From: UBA1756 sp045132235
GTDB lineage: Bacteria > Bacteroidota > Bacteroidia > Bacteroidales > WCHB1-69
Assembly: GCA_045132235.1 (NCBI GenBank)
Contig: JBGURX010000021.1
Span: forward strand, 1 to 64,000
Reading direction: 5' to 3'
DNA length: 64,000 nucleotides
In this document: positions 25,168 to 32,908 of the stretch, piece by piece
Layout of the letters: every line of letters begins with the position of its first letter
Position numbering within the stretch: the stretch's first letter is position 1
Program-made: the position numbers and the translations under genes
Notes under the pieces: generated by a model
Database searches by the model: none
What the model saw: the letters and a program-made list of their open reading frames with translations, nothing else
What the model was told of the DNA's origin: nothing

Positions 25168-25869
25168 ATGAGCGAGAAAAAATCACCTAAAGTTGACCTT
25201 GAATCCAGGTTAGTCAACTTCTTTCTTTTGGGTTGCGCCATCGGCCTGACCCTCTCTCTGCTGGCGCTTGACATTTGGGCCAATGTGAAAACTTCCACCG
25301 GTGCCTCTATTGCTACCGAGGCAGAACCTGCCGTGGAGGACCTGCAGATGCCGAACACCGATATTGAAACTCCTCCGCCACCAGAACCGGAGCAGACTCC
25401 TGAACAGGAAGAGGTTGTGGAACAGATCTTGAAAGAGACTCAAGAGGAAGTGGCCACCAACTTCGAGTTCAGTGTGGAAGCCGATGATGAACTTGCCATC
25501 GAAGGGGATGATGAGGAAATCAGTACAGAAACAGAGGTGATTTTGGTGGATGAACCCATTGTGAAAGTTCCTCAGGTGAGAGCTGAATTTCCTGGCGGTA
25601 TGGCCGAGTTGAGAAAGTACCTCGCAGAGAATTGCCAGTATCCTGAAGCCGCCCGTACAGCTGGATGGCAGGGTGTGGTTCTGCTTGAGTTTGTGGTTGA
25701 AAAAGATGGTAGTATCAAACAGGTCAATGTGTTGAGAAGCGTTTGCCAAGCTCTTGACGAAGAGGCAATCCGTGTGGTGAAGAGCATGCCGAAATGGAAA
25801 GCCGGTGAGAACAACGGACAGAAGTGCCGTTCCTTCTTCCAGCTGCCGATCACCTTCTCCCTGCAGTAA
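25168..25869 (+). CDS. Energy transducer TonB family protein
   Basis: Couples the proton-motive force via ExbBD to outer-membrane receptors. 233 aa: a cytoplasmic tail, one N-terminal TM (LGCAIGLTLSLLALDIWA), an acidic Pro/Glu-rich periplasmic linker (about 55-125), and a C-terminal TonB domain (FPGGMAELRKYLAENCQYPE ... GVVLLEFVVEKDGSI ... ALDEEAIRVVKSMPKWKAG). ExbB and ExbD are not adjacent. A perfect bidirectional terminator follows. Confidence 0.9.
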   Translation: MSEKKSPKVDLESRLVNFFLLGCAIGLTLSLLALDIWANVKTSTGASIATEAEPAVEDLQMPNTDIETPPPPEPEQTPEQEEVVEQILKETQEEVATNFEFSVEADDELAIEGDDEEISTETEVILVDEPIVKVPQVRAEFPGGMAELRKYLAENCQYPEAARTAGWQGVVLLEFVVEKDGSIKQVNVLRSVCQALDEEAIRVVKSMPKWKAGENNGQKCRSFFQLPITFSLQ

Positions 25870-25883
25870 CCTTTTGCATACAG

Positions 25884-25929
25884 ATAAAAGAAACAGCCCT
25901 GTAACTTGTTACAGGGCTGTTTCTTTTAT
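25884..25929. terminator. Bidirectional terminator
   Basis: Perfect long inverted repeat ATAAAAGAAACAGCCCTGTAA / TTACAGGGCTGTTTCTTTTAT around a short centre, with A and T tails on both sides. It serves the tonB gene on plus and the anti-sigma-like gene on minus. Confidence 0.9.
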
Positions 25930-25955
25930 GCCATTTTTAAATGAATAATTTCTGA

Positions 25956-26576
25956 TTAAAACCCCCACATGTCAATGGTGGCCATGTCGTCGCTGTAGAA
26001 GTCAAGGATGTCGAAATCCACCTCATCGAGATCGTTCTCATCAAGGTTTTCGGAGATGAACTGCTCGGTAGCGGCATCTGCCACGGGTTGGGTCTTGGCG
26101 GTGGGGCGGGCTTTTGTGGCCGGCTCGGCAGGCGTGTCGGTATAGGCCAGCGCTTTGTCAAGGTCGAGTGTGTTTTGCGGAGTTTGGGCAGGGGAGGGGG
26201 GCGTGTTTTTCACGTGGGCTACCTTGTCGCCTGTCAGTCCCTCCGGATCACGCAGCATATTAAAAACATAGATGCCCGTTCCCATCAGCAGGCCGGCGCA
26301 GGCGGCTACGGAGGCGATGCGGATCAGGCGGCGGCGCAGCACCAACGTGCGGCGGCTGCCTTCGGCGGCCATGCGCGCCGACACCTCAGCGGGAAGTTTT
26401 TCGAAATAACCCTCAGGAACAGCATAACCCTCGTTGTTGCGATGTGCCTCCAGCAGGGCGGACACTTGCGCATCCTCCGCTGCAATGCGGGCCATCACCT
26501 TGTCGGGCAGACTATCGAAATAGCCCTCCGGCGTAGGAGCCTGATGATTCTTGTATTGGTCTAATATCTCTTCCAT
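25956..26576 (-). CDS. Putative anti-sigma-factor-like membrane protein with internal duplication
   Basis: 206 aa with one TM at about 85-106. The cytoplasmic part contains two copies of a 22-residue unit: APTPEGYFDSLPDKVMARIA at about 13 and YAVPEGYFEKLPAEVSARMA at about 51. PEGYF-type units of this kind are common in small Bacteroidota membrane proteins annotated as anti-sigma-like. The periplasmic tail is acidic and Ala/Thr/Pro-rich. No sigma factor gene lies upstream, where an ECF sigma factor would usually be, so the role is uncertain. Confidence 0.6.
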   Translation of the reverse strand: MEEILDQYKNHQAPTPEGYFDSLPDKVMARIAAEDAQVSALLEAHRNNEGYAVPEGYFEKLPAEVSARMAAEGSRRTLVLRRRLIRIASVAACAGLLMGTGIYVFNMLRDPEGLTGDKVAHVKNTPPSPAQTPQNTLDLDKALAYTDTPAEPATKARPTAKTQPVADAATEQFISENLDENDLDEVDFDILDFYSDDMATIDMWGF

Positions 26577-26653
26577 CGGATTTTGGGAAACGTTCTCTTG
26601 ACGTGAGAGTTGCGGAAAAGTTTAAACGAATTTGAAAATTTTTCAAAGAAAAA

Positions 26654-28024
26654 TCACTCCAAATCCAAATGTTTGATAGAATCCTTATCGACTTTTACCT
26701 CGCCCCACACCTTTTTGGTGATTTTGAGGGCTTCGGCGGTAGTAAGTTTGTCAGTCTGTTCGAGGATGCGCTGCACGAAGAAGCACTGCCGGATGTCGGC
26801 CTTATTGTTGACGACAGCCTCGGCGAGGGCCTTGCAGGTCTGGTAGCCGCAGATACGGCAGTCCACCTGGGGCAGGTCGTTGGTGATTTCAAACACCTTT
26901 TTCATCTTGCGCATGGCGATGGAGATATTGTCATCAAGTTTGTCCATCGAGCGGGGCTGCACTTCGCCCACGGCCATGTTGTCTTTAAGGTAATCCTTGT
27001 AATTGAGGATGTTATTCTCTTGTGGGGTGACAGCTTTGGGGCGTTGCTTGGCGCGTTTTCGTTGCCGTTCGGCGATGAGGAATCGGTTGCCGGCGCAGAG
27101 GATTCCGCCCGCACAGCTTTCGTCGCAGGCACGCAGCTCTAGGAAGTCAATGTGGTCAAGGTCTTCATTTTCGAGCTTGTCGAGGAAAGCCGACACGTTG
27201 TGCACTTCGTCGATGGCGAGGTTGCGGCCCACGGGAATGTCTTTGATCTCGCCGCCGGTGAGCGACCAGAGAATGCTGTTTTTGGAGAGGGGATGGAAGT
27301 CGAACTCATCTTCCCTCAGGGTGTAAACGCCCTGTTTAATGACGCGGAACACCTTGTTGTACAGGTAGTTCATGTTGATTACACCGTCGATGTTGGATTT
27401 TTCCTCTCCGACAGGGCTCTTCACGGCGGCGATTTTGGCGGCGCAGGGAGCCACATAGAAAATGCCGATGTCTTCGGGCGCATTGCCGCGTTCCACGAGC
27501 ACTTCGCGGATATAGAGGGCGGTGACATCCAACGGGGGCTTCGTAAGCAGCAGGTTATCTACCAGAGAGGGATATTTCACCTGGATGAGGCGCACAATGG
27601 CAGGGCAGAAGGTGGAGATGATGGGCTTTTCGGCTGAAGTGTCCTTCACCTTTTCATTGATAACCTCCTTTAGTACATCTACGCTCTTTTCCACCTCATA
27701 CACATATTTGAAGCCGAGGTGGTAGATGGCGGAGAGGATGGCCCGCTGGCTCACCTTTTCTGGAAACTGCGCGCTGAAGATGGAGGGCACCAGCAGTACG
27801 GGGCATTTGAAGTTGTAGATGGTCTCGAAGTCATCCTGCTCGATATAGATGGCGTTCATGGGGCAGGTCTGGTAGCACATGCCGCAGTCGATGCACCGGT
27901 TGGGATCCAAGATCGGACGTCCGTCTTCCACATGAATGGAGCATGTGGGGCACACGCTGGTGCAGTGCGAGCATCCGATGCACAGGTCATACTTGAATTT
28001 GAGGGCGTGGTGGATGTGTTCCAT
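26654..28024 (-). CDS. [FeFe]-hydrogenase C-terminal-domain iron-sulfur protein (sensory, HydS-like)
   Basis: 456 aa cytosolic Fe-S protein. Two N-terminal 4Fe-4S clusters (CIGCSHCTSVCPTC and CIDCGMCYQTCPMN, about 17-55). The hydrogenase-like domain has divergent H-cluster loops: STFCPAIVR in place of TSCCPxW, APCAAKIAAVKSP for loop 2, and LRACDESCAGG for loop 3. All expected coordinating Cys positions appear to be present, but the proton-transfer Cys of loop 1 is not. The C-terminus has a further CRICGYQTC...C cluster domain. It forms an operon with an RsbW-like ATPase and a DRTGG protein, as in putative sensory hydrogenase loci. True H2 turnover is doubtful. Confidence 0.8.
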   Translation of the reverse strand: MEHIHHALKFKYDLCIGCSHCTSVCPTCSIHVEDGRPILDPNRCIDCGMCYQTCPMNAIYIEQDDFETIYNFKCPVLLVPSIFSAQFPEKVSQRAILSAIYHLGFKYVYEVEKSVDVLKEVINEKVKDTSAEKPIISTFCPAIVRLIQVKYPSLVDNLLLTKPPLDVTALYIREVLVERGNAPEDIGIFYVAPCAAKIAAVKSPVGEEKSNIDGVINMNYLYNKVFRVIKQGVYTLREDEFDFHPLSKNSILWSLTGGEIKDIPVGRNLAIDEVHNVSAFLDKLENEDLDHIDFLELRACDESCAGGILCAGNRFLIAERQRKRAKQRPKAVTPQENNILNYKDYLKDNMAVGEVQPRSMDKLDDNISIAMRKMKKVFEITNDLPQVDCRICGYQTCKALAEAVVNNKADIRQCFFVQRILEQTDKLTTAEALKITKKVWGEVKVDKDSIKHLDLE

Positions 28025-28030
28025 AGTGAG

Positions 28031-28441
28031 TTAGAAATAGTTGACAATTTCTACTGTAGTTCCTTTTCCGACGACCGAGTTGACGGTGAGCTTGTCGGAG
28101 TTGCTCTGCATGTTGGGCAGTCCCATACCGGCGCCGAATCCCATCTCGCGCACTTCGGGCGAGGCGGTGGAGTAGCCCTTCTGCATGGCCTGGTTGATGT
28201 CGGGGATGCCGGGGCCTTCGTCTTCGAGACGGATGGAGACACTGGTGTCTTCCAAATCCACATAGATGGTGCCCCGGTAAGCGTGGGCCACAATGTTGAC
28301 CTCGGCCTCGTAGAGGGCCACCACGGTACGTTTCACAATCGCCGGGTCCACACCCAGCTGTTTCATCATCTTCTTCACTTTACTGGAGGTGGTGCCTGCA
28401 TTGGTGAAATCACCACCTTCCACATTATATTCAAAATGCAT
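28031..28441 (-). CDS. RsbW-like histidine-kinase-fold ATPase
   Basis: 136 aa single GHKL-fold domain without TM or receiver. ATP-binding boxes: N-box EAEVNIVAHA (about 46-55), G1 DEGPGIPD, and G2 GFGAGMGLPNM. This architecture is that of anti-sigma-factor/serine-kinase proteins (RsbW/SpoIIAB), which bind ATP and switch a partner. The partner is unknown; the ends of the neighbouring genes are 6 and 12 bp away, so it is co-transcribed with the hydrogenase-like protein and the DRTGG protein and may pass a redox signal. Confidence 0.82.
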   Translation of the reverse strand: MHFEYNVEGGDFTNAGTTSSKVKKMMKQLGVDPAIVKRTVVALYEAEVNIVAHAYRGTIYVDLEDTSVSIRLEDEGPGIPDINQAMQKGYSTASPEVREMGFGAGMGLPNMQSNSDKLTVNSVVGKGTTVEIVNYF

Positions 28442-28453
28442 AATCTCTGATTT

Positions 28454-28801
28454 TTAATAAACCCCCGAAAGCCCTGCATTGAAAAGGGTTCCCGAAGTGC
28501 GGTACAAGGAAAGGTTTGTGGTGATGAGCAGCATGTCGTTGTCCTCGGCCAGCTCTTTCATCTCTTCAGTGACTTTTTTGCCACGGACAAACAACACCAC
28601 TTTGATGTCAGACATTTCACACGTTCTGATGGTCTGCGTATTACAAAGTCCTGTGATGAGCATCACCGACTTGTCGGTGCGCAGTGTCAGCACGTCGCTC
28701 ATCAGGTCCGAGGCGAAGGCGCAGTCGATGTCTCTGTCGCAGAACGCCTCGCCCTCCACGACAGTGCCTGAAATTAAGGATGTAATTTCTTGGATTTTCA
28801 T
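28454..28801 (-). CDS. DRTGG-domain protein
   Basis: 115 aa, a DRTGG domain (the regulatory domain also found in phosphotransacetylase-type and CBS proteins). Start ATG at 28801 (MKIQEITSLISG) is preferred over an in-frame ATG 45 bp upstream, because the -7 promoter element at 28833-28840 would otherwise lie inside the reading frame. First gene of the operon with the ATPase and the hydrogenase-domain protein. Similar DRTGG genes sit beside HydS-type hydrogenase domains in other anaerobes. Confidence 0.8.
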   Translation of the reverse strand: MKIQEITSLISGTVVEGEAFCDRDIDCAFASDLMSDVLTLRTDKSVMLITGLCNTQTIRTCEMSDIKVVLFVRGKKVTEEMKELAEDNDMLLITTNLSLYRTSGTLFNAGLSGVY

Positions 28802-28832
28802 TGTAATAATAAAATTGTCATAAAATCGGGTG

Positions 28833-28840
28833 CAAAGATA
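28833..28840 (-). promoter_or_regulatory. -7 promoter element for the DRTGG/ATPase/hydrogenase-domain operon
   Basis: Reads TATCTTTG on the minus strand, 32 bp before the chosen ATG. Confidence 0.6.
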
Positions 28841-28891
28841 CGACAATTTGTTGAATGATGGGGTGAAAAATGAAGAGATGCCCGTGTCTTT

Positions 28892-30133
28892 TCAGCGGCT
28901 CAGGTAGAACAGGGTGTTGTCGCGCTGCGGGATGACGCTCTCGCGCATCAGTCGCAGAATCTGCTCCTCGCCGACGGCCTGGTATTTCTGCAGGTCGTTT
29001 TCAAAGTCTTCAGCTTTGCTGATGGACTCTTCCACCGCGAGGATGGAGGTGCGCCCGTCGAGTTTGATTTCGTTGCTGAGCAGTGCTGACTCGTTTTTGT
29101 TTTTTACCTTTTGAAGATTATGCGAGAAATGAGGACCGAACTGCAGGTCATTGTACAGAAACTGCTCAAGCTGGGCGTTGGCTTCGTGGATGTCCACGCC
29201 GTCGGCGGGGCGCGCCACCAAGGCGAGGATGCCGGGGCCTGCCGTGCCGGTGACAGTCACGGAGATGTCGGTGAAGAGCTGCCGCTTGGCGATGAACTCG
29301 CGGTAAAGGCACGACGACTTGGAGTTGCCGAGCAGGTCGGAGAGCAGGTCGAAGGCGCAGAAGTCGGGATGCAGGCGGTGGGGCATCTTCCAACCTTTGA
29401 GGAGCATGGGATACGGCACGTTGCGGGTGACCGTCTTCACACGGCCTGCCCGCTGCTGCGGCTCGCGGAGGTACTCGTGCGGCACGGGGTCTCCTGACGG
29501 GATATCGCCGAACCATTTCTCCACCATCGGCACCACCTCCTCAAAGCGCACCGGGCCGCCCACCACCAGCACCGCGTTGTTGGGTGTGTAGTAGCGGCGG
29601 TAGAAGTCGCGCACAATGTCCATGGTAACCGATTCAATATGAGATATTTTCTTCCCGATGGGCATCCATTTATAAGGATATTTCCTATAGACAAAATCGT
29701 TGAAAAGTCCCCACAGGTCGCCGAAGGGACGGTTGAGCGACACCTCCTTGAACTCTTCAATCACCACGTGCTTCTGTGTGTCGAGGCCTACGGGGTCGAA
29801 GGCCAGCTCCATCATGCGGTCGGCCTCCAACCAGAGGGCTGTTTCAAGGTTGTCGGCGGGCAGAATCACATAGTACTGGGTATGGTCCTGCGAGGTATAG
29901 GCGTTGTTGATGCCGCCCACCCGCTGCAGCGGCGCATCGTAGTTGGGAATGTTTTTCGAGCCGCAGAACATGAAGTGCTCCATCAGGTGCGCGAGGCCGG
30001 TCTGGTGCGGATCCTCATCGCGCGAGCCTACACAATATATTATATTACACGCCACCAGCTGTGTGGTGAAATCTTCGTGCACAAGAAGTCTCAGTCCGTT
30101 GGAAAGCGTATGTCTGCGGAAAGGGATAGGCAT
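28892..30133 (-). CDS. M16 family zinc metallopeptidase
   Basis: 413 aa. The inverted zinc motif HxxEH is at about 49-53 in GLAHLMEHFMF; the third Zn ligand Glu lies about 75 residues later in VVIEEFKEV. This half-length, single-unit form matches bacterial mitochondrial-processing-peptidase-like enzymes that work as dimers or with a partner. No signal peptide, so cytoplasmic or periplasmic location is unclear. Four bp after the RseC gene. Confidence 0.9.
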   Translation of the reverse strand: MPIPFRRHTLSNGLRLLVHEDFTTQLVACNIIYCVGSRDEDPHQTGLAHLMEHFMFCGSKNIPNYDAPLQRVGGINNAYTSQDHTQYYVILPADNLETALWLEADRMMELAFDPVGLDTQKHVVIEEFKEVSLNRPFGDLWGLFNDFVYRKYPYKWMPIGKKISHIESVTMDIVRDFYRRYYTPNNAVLVVGGPVRFEEVVPMVEKWFGDIPSGDPVPHEYLREPQQRAGRVKTVTRNVPYPMLLKGWKMPHRLHPDFCAFDLLSDLLGNSKSSCLYREFIAKRQLFTDISVTVTGTAGPGILALVARPADGVDIHEANAQLEQFLYNDLQFGPHFSHNLQKVKNKNESALLSNEIKLDGRTSILAVEESISKAEDFENDLQKYQAVGEEQILRLMRESVIPQRDNTLFYLSR

Positions 30134-30137
30134 AGAG

Positions 30138-30563
30138 CTAGTTTTGGAAGGGTTTTGTCACCACGAAGGTGACGTTCTTTTCGATGCGTTGGCGGAAAAC
30201 CCACAGCAGGACGAAGTACAAGGCAGTGAGACCGAGCGACACGGCCACGTTGACCCACTCGACCGAGCAGACGAGGTACATGAGGCAGAAGGAGGCGAAC
30301 AGCACGATGAACGGCACCAAGTAGCAGATCAGCACTGCTTTCATGGCGAGCGTCTGCCGCATCTCCACGGCCACGGTGTCGCCCACGGAGAGAGCGAGGT
30401 GGTTGACATTGACGGCCGTCACCACCTTGTCGCGGCTGTCGGCGGCGCCACAGATGCCTTTTGCATGGCAGCCGGAACAAGCCGACCCTACCGTCATCTT
30501 TACCGTAACCTTCAATCCATCAACAGATTGAACAACTCCTTCGTGTTTGATATTATGCTCCAT
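30138..30563 (-). CDS. RseC/SoxR-reducing-system family membrane protein
   Basis: 141 aa. Cytosolic N-terminal domain with a CSGCHAKGICGA cysteine cluster (about 29-40), then two TM segments (AVLICYLVPFIVLFASFCLM; VAVSLGLTALYFVLLWVF). The ATG at 30563 is preferred over one 33 bp upstream, as the family starts just before the conserved strand. Its start overlaps the bifunctional nuclease gene by 11 bp. In other Bacteroidota rseC usually heads an rnf operon; here no rnf genes are present. Confidence 0.85.
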   Translation of the reverse strand: MEHNIKHEGVVQSVDGLKVTVKMTVGSACSGCHAKGICGAADSRDKVVTAVNVNHLALSVGDTVAVEMRQTLAMKAVLICYLVPFIVLFASFCLMYLVCSVEWVNVAVSLGLTALYFVLLWVFRQRIEKNVTFVVTKPFQN

Positions 30564-31188
30564 CTTCCTCTTTTCTCCGTTTAAGTTCGTCATCAATTTC
30601 CGCGGCCAGTTCGAAATTCTCCGTCTCCTCTGCCGTTTTCAGCAGTTGCCGCAGCTGCCGTTCGGAGGCCATGGTAAGGTCGAGCGGGATGGATTCACCG
30701 TTGCCCAATTCGAAATGGTCGGGTTCGCCGTCTTCAGTCAGCCTGTCCGGCTGGGCGGCCTCCTGCGATTGCAGAAACTTATCCTTCTGGCTGTAGGAGG
30801 TGGCGTTGAACACCGACTCTTCGAAACAGATGGGGGCATTGGCCTTGAGGGCCAGCACCACCGCATCCGACAGCCGCGCATCAATTTGAAAATCCCCTTG
30901 CGGCCCTTGCAGTTCGAGATGGGCGAGGTAGATGCCCTCGCGGAAGCCGTCCACCAGCAACTTCACCACTTTTGAGTCAGCGTGTTGGAGCAGAGTCATG
31001 AAGAGGTCGTACGACATCGGGCGGGGAAGCTGGATGTGGTTCAGCTCCAGCACCACACTTCGGGCTTCGTTGAGACCGATGAGCACCGGCACAAAGCGGT
31101 CGCCGCCCTTCTCGTGCAGCACCAAGGTGAAGGCATCGCCGGAGACAGGCATTCGCTGAGGGTAAACCACTTCGACTTCAATTTCCAT
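30553..31188 (-). CDS. Bifunctional nuclease (DUF151) family protein with UvrB/UvrC-type C-terminus
   Basis: 211 aa. The DUF151 domain covers about 1-130 (VVYPQRMPVSGDAFTLVLHE ... LARLSDAVVLAL), and the C-terminal 50 residues (SERQLRQLLKTAEETENFEL ... LKRRKEEDG) form the helical UvrB/UvrC-type motif. DUF151 proteins of plants have nuclease activity; in bacteria the role is undefined. First gene of an operon with rseC and the M16 peptidase. Confidence 0.88.
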   Translation of the reverse strand: MEIEVEVVYPQRMPVSGDAFTLVLHEKGGDRFVPVLIGLNEARSVVLELNHIQLPRPMSYDLFMTLLQHADSKVVKLLVDGFREGIYLAHLELQGPQGDFQIDARLSDAVVLALKANAPICFEESVFNATSYSQKDKFLQSQEAAQPDRLTEDGEPDHFELGNGESIPLDLTMASERQLRQLLKTAEETENFELAAEIDDELKRRKEEDGA

Positions 31189-31208
31189 TTTTGCGGATTT
31201 TGTGGGTG

Positions 31209-31216
31209 CAAAAGTA
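31209..31216 (-). promoter_or_regulatory. -7 promoter element for the bifunctional nuclease operon
   Basis: Reads TACTTTTG on the minus strand, 21 bp before the ATG. Confidence 0.55.
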
Positions 31217-31351
31217 CGATTTTTAATTCTAATTTGAAAAACATTCTTTCATCAACCCGCTGTTATACGGCACTATTTTACACTTAAATTATTGATTAAT
31301 AATTAATTAAAATAATTTTTCAAAAATAATGGATAACATTTAAAAAAAATG

Positions 31352-31359
31352 TATTTTTG
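31352..31359 (+). promoter_or_regulatory. -7 promoter element for tRNA-Gln
   Basis: TATTTTTG followed by C, 25 bp before the tRNA 5' end. Confidence 0.6.
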
Positions 31360-31383
31360 CGGTCTGTTGATTTGACCAATTAT

Positions 31384-31454
31384 TGGGCGTTGGTGTAATG
31401 GCAACACTACAGATTCTGGTCCTGTCATTGAAGGTTCGAGTCCTTCACGCCCAA
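31384..31454 (+). tRNA. tRNA-Gln (anticodon CUG)
   Basis: Acceptor stem TGGGCGT pairs with ACGCCCA; the D arm, anticodon loop TTCTGGT (anticodon CTG), and the T arm AAGG-TTCGAGT-CCTT are all visible. Discriminator A; no CCA encoded. One stem base pair next to the anticodon loop is a mismatch. Confidence 0.9.
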
Positions 31455-31459
31455 CGAGA

Positions 31460-31487
31460 AGACCTGCATTAAGCAGGTCTTTTTTTC
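31460..31487 (+). terminator. Terminator after tRNA-Gln
   Basis: AGACCTGC-attaa-GCAGGTCT followed by T7. Confidence 0.85.
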
Positions 31488-31581
31488 TGCCCTCTAACGA
31501 CAGAAAATGACGTTCTTTTCTCAAAATTCTCACATTTTATAATAATTTTGAGCGAAGTGTTATACAATGAAAAAAAACTTG

Positions 31582-31589
31582 TAAATTTG
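31582..31589 (+). promoter_or_regulatory. -7 promoter element for the TPR membrane protein/ribH genes
   Basis: TAAATTTG followed by C, 29 bp before the ATG at 31618. Confidence 0.6.
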
Positions 31590-31617
31590 CAGCCTTAAAA
31601 TTATAAATATAGTAAAA

Positions 31618-32400
31618 ATGGCAAATACCGAAAAATTAGGCGATTTGAACGATAACGTGGTCAACGAAAAGGCAAAAAATCAGACCAATACTGACAAATT
31701 AGGCTCCGTGCAGGGTGAAAAAGGCAAGTTGGCCGCATGGTATGCCAAGTACAAGAAAATCATTGACATCGTTTTCTTTGCGGTGATCATCGTGATTTTG
31801 CTGGCGATTGTCTATTACCAGTGGCTGGCTCCGAGATGGAACAACGCCGCTTCCGAAAATGTGCAGCCCACCATTGCCCAAGCCGTGCAGAACTCCACAT
31901 TGAGCACTGATACTGCCGTGCTGAAAGCCGCTCTGGAAGGCGACGAGGCCGGCGAGACCGAAGGTTTCCTCTCTGTGATTGAGAGCTACGACCACCCCGG
32001 CTTCAAGACCGCCCGCGCTGCCAAGTTCAGCTTGAAATACTATGCAGCCCTCTGCTACCTCAACCTCGGTCAGGAAGATGAGGCGCTGGAGACCCTGCTG
32101 AAGATGAAAAAACGCGACAACTACCTCTGGTACGAAGCCCAGATGCTGATCGGCGACCTCTACGACGATCAGGATGACATGGACAATGCCAGAAAATATT
32201 TCCAGAAAGCCGCCAAGGGCGAGACTGACTTTGTGGCTCCTATCGCACTCTGGAAACTCGGTATGCTTTGCGAGCGTGAAGGCGACTGGGACGGTGCTTT
32301 CGAGAATTACGAAGAGATTCAGAAAGAGTATCCCGAAAGATACAACCAGATGGGTGTCGCCAAGTATTACGAACGTGCTAAAATCAAAGCCGGAAAATAA
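31618..32400 (+). CDS. Membrane-anchored tetratricopeptide protein (YfgM-like)
   Basis: 260 aa. Cytosolic N-terminal tail, one TM (IDIVFFAVIIVILLAIVYYQW, about 56-75), then a periplasmic helical repeat domain with TPR-like pairs (AALCYLNLGQEDEALETLLK; EAQMLIGDLYDDQDDMDNAR; LWKLGMLCEREGDWDGAFEN). Similar to YfgM-like ancillary proteins of periplasmic folding, by architecture only. Its stop TAA overlaps the ribH start ATG by one base, so the two genes are coupled. Confidence 0.75.
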   Translation: MANTEKLGDLNDNVVNEKAKNQTNTDKLGSVQGEKGKLAAWYAKYKKIIDIVFFAVIIVILLAIVYYQWLAPRWNNAASENVQPTIAQAVQNSTLSTDTAVLKAALEGDEAGETEGFLSVIESYDHPGFKTARAAKFSLKYYAALCYLNLGQEDEALETLLKMKKRDNYLWYEAQMLIGDLYDDQDDMDNARKYFQKAAKGETDFVAPIALWKLGMLCEREGDWDGAFENYEEIQKEYPERYNQMGVAKYYERAKIKAGK

Positions 32401-32897
32401 TGGAGAAAAAGAAAAACCTTTCCGATATTTTCGTTCCCAACACCAATAATGCCAATTTCAAAATTGGCATTATTGTTAGTAAGTGGAATGAAACCGTCAC
32501 CGGAGCGCTGAAAGAGGGCGCCATGCAGACCCTTTTGGAGTCGGGTGTGCCGCGGAAAAACATCCTTGACTTCGAGGTGCCGGGCAGCTTCGAGCTTCCC
32601 AGCGCGGCCGCCATGCTGCTGGATGCCAACGAGGACGTTGATGCGGTCATCTGCCTTGGCTGCATCATACAGGGCGAAACGCGCCACTTCGAGTTCATCG
32701 CGCAGGCGGTGGCCAACGGCATCGCCAAGGTGGGCATTGAATACACCGTGCCGGTCATCTTCGGCGTGCTGACCTGCGACACCGCCGAGCAGGCCGCCGA
32801 CCGTTCGGGCGGCAAGCACGGCAACAAGGGCGTGGAAGCAGCGGCCTCATGCCTGCAGATGCTCCATACCCACCAGCAGATGTACAACAAGAAATAA
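32400..32897 (+). CDS. ribH: 6,7-dimethyl-8-ribityllumazine synthase
   Basis: Penultimate riboflavin enzyme, forming the icosahedral lumazine synthase. 165 aa. Signature segments: FKIGIIVSKWNETVTGALKE near the N-terminus, VPGSFELPSAAAMLL (about 60-74), CLGCIIQGETRHFEFIAQAV with the catalytic His (about 82-101), and VPVIFGVLTCDTAEQAADRS. Its start codon overlaps the preceding gene's stop; fmt follows 11 bp later, so the three genes form an operon. Confidence 0.95.
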   Translation: MEKKKNLSDIFVPNTNNANFKIGIIVSKWNETVTGALKEGAMQTLLESGVPRKNILDFEVPGSFELPSAAAMLLDANEDVDAVICLGCIIQGETRHFEFIAQAVANGIAKVGIEYTVPVIFGVLTCDTAEQAADRSGGKHGNKGVEAAASCLQMLHTHQQMYNKK

Positions 32898-32908
32898 ATA
32901 ATAGTACA

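Noticed and set aside
31303..31533. 76-aa minus-strand reading frame containing GREGLEPSMTGPESVVLPL
   Set aside because: It is antisense to tRNA-Gln and its terminator; such frames are common annotation artefacts over tRNAs.
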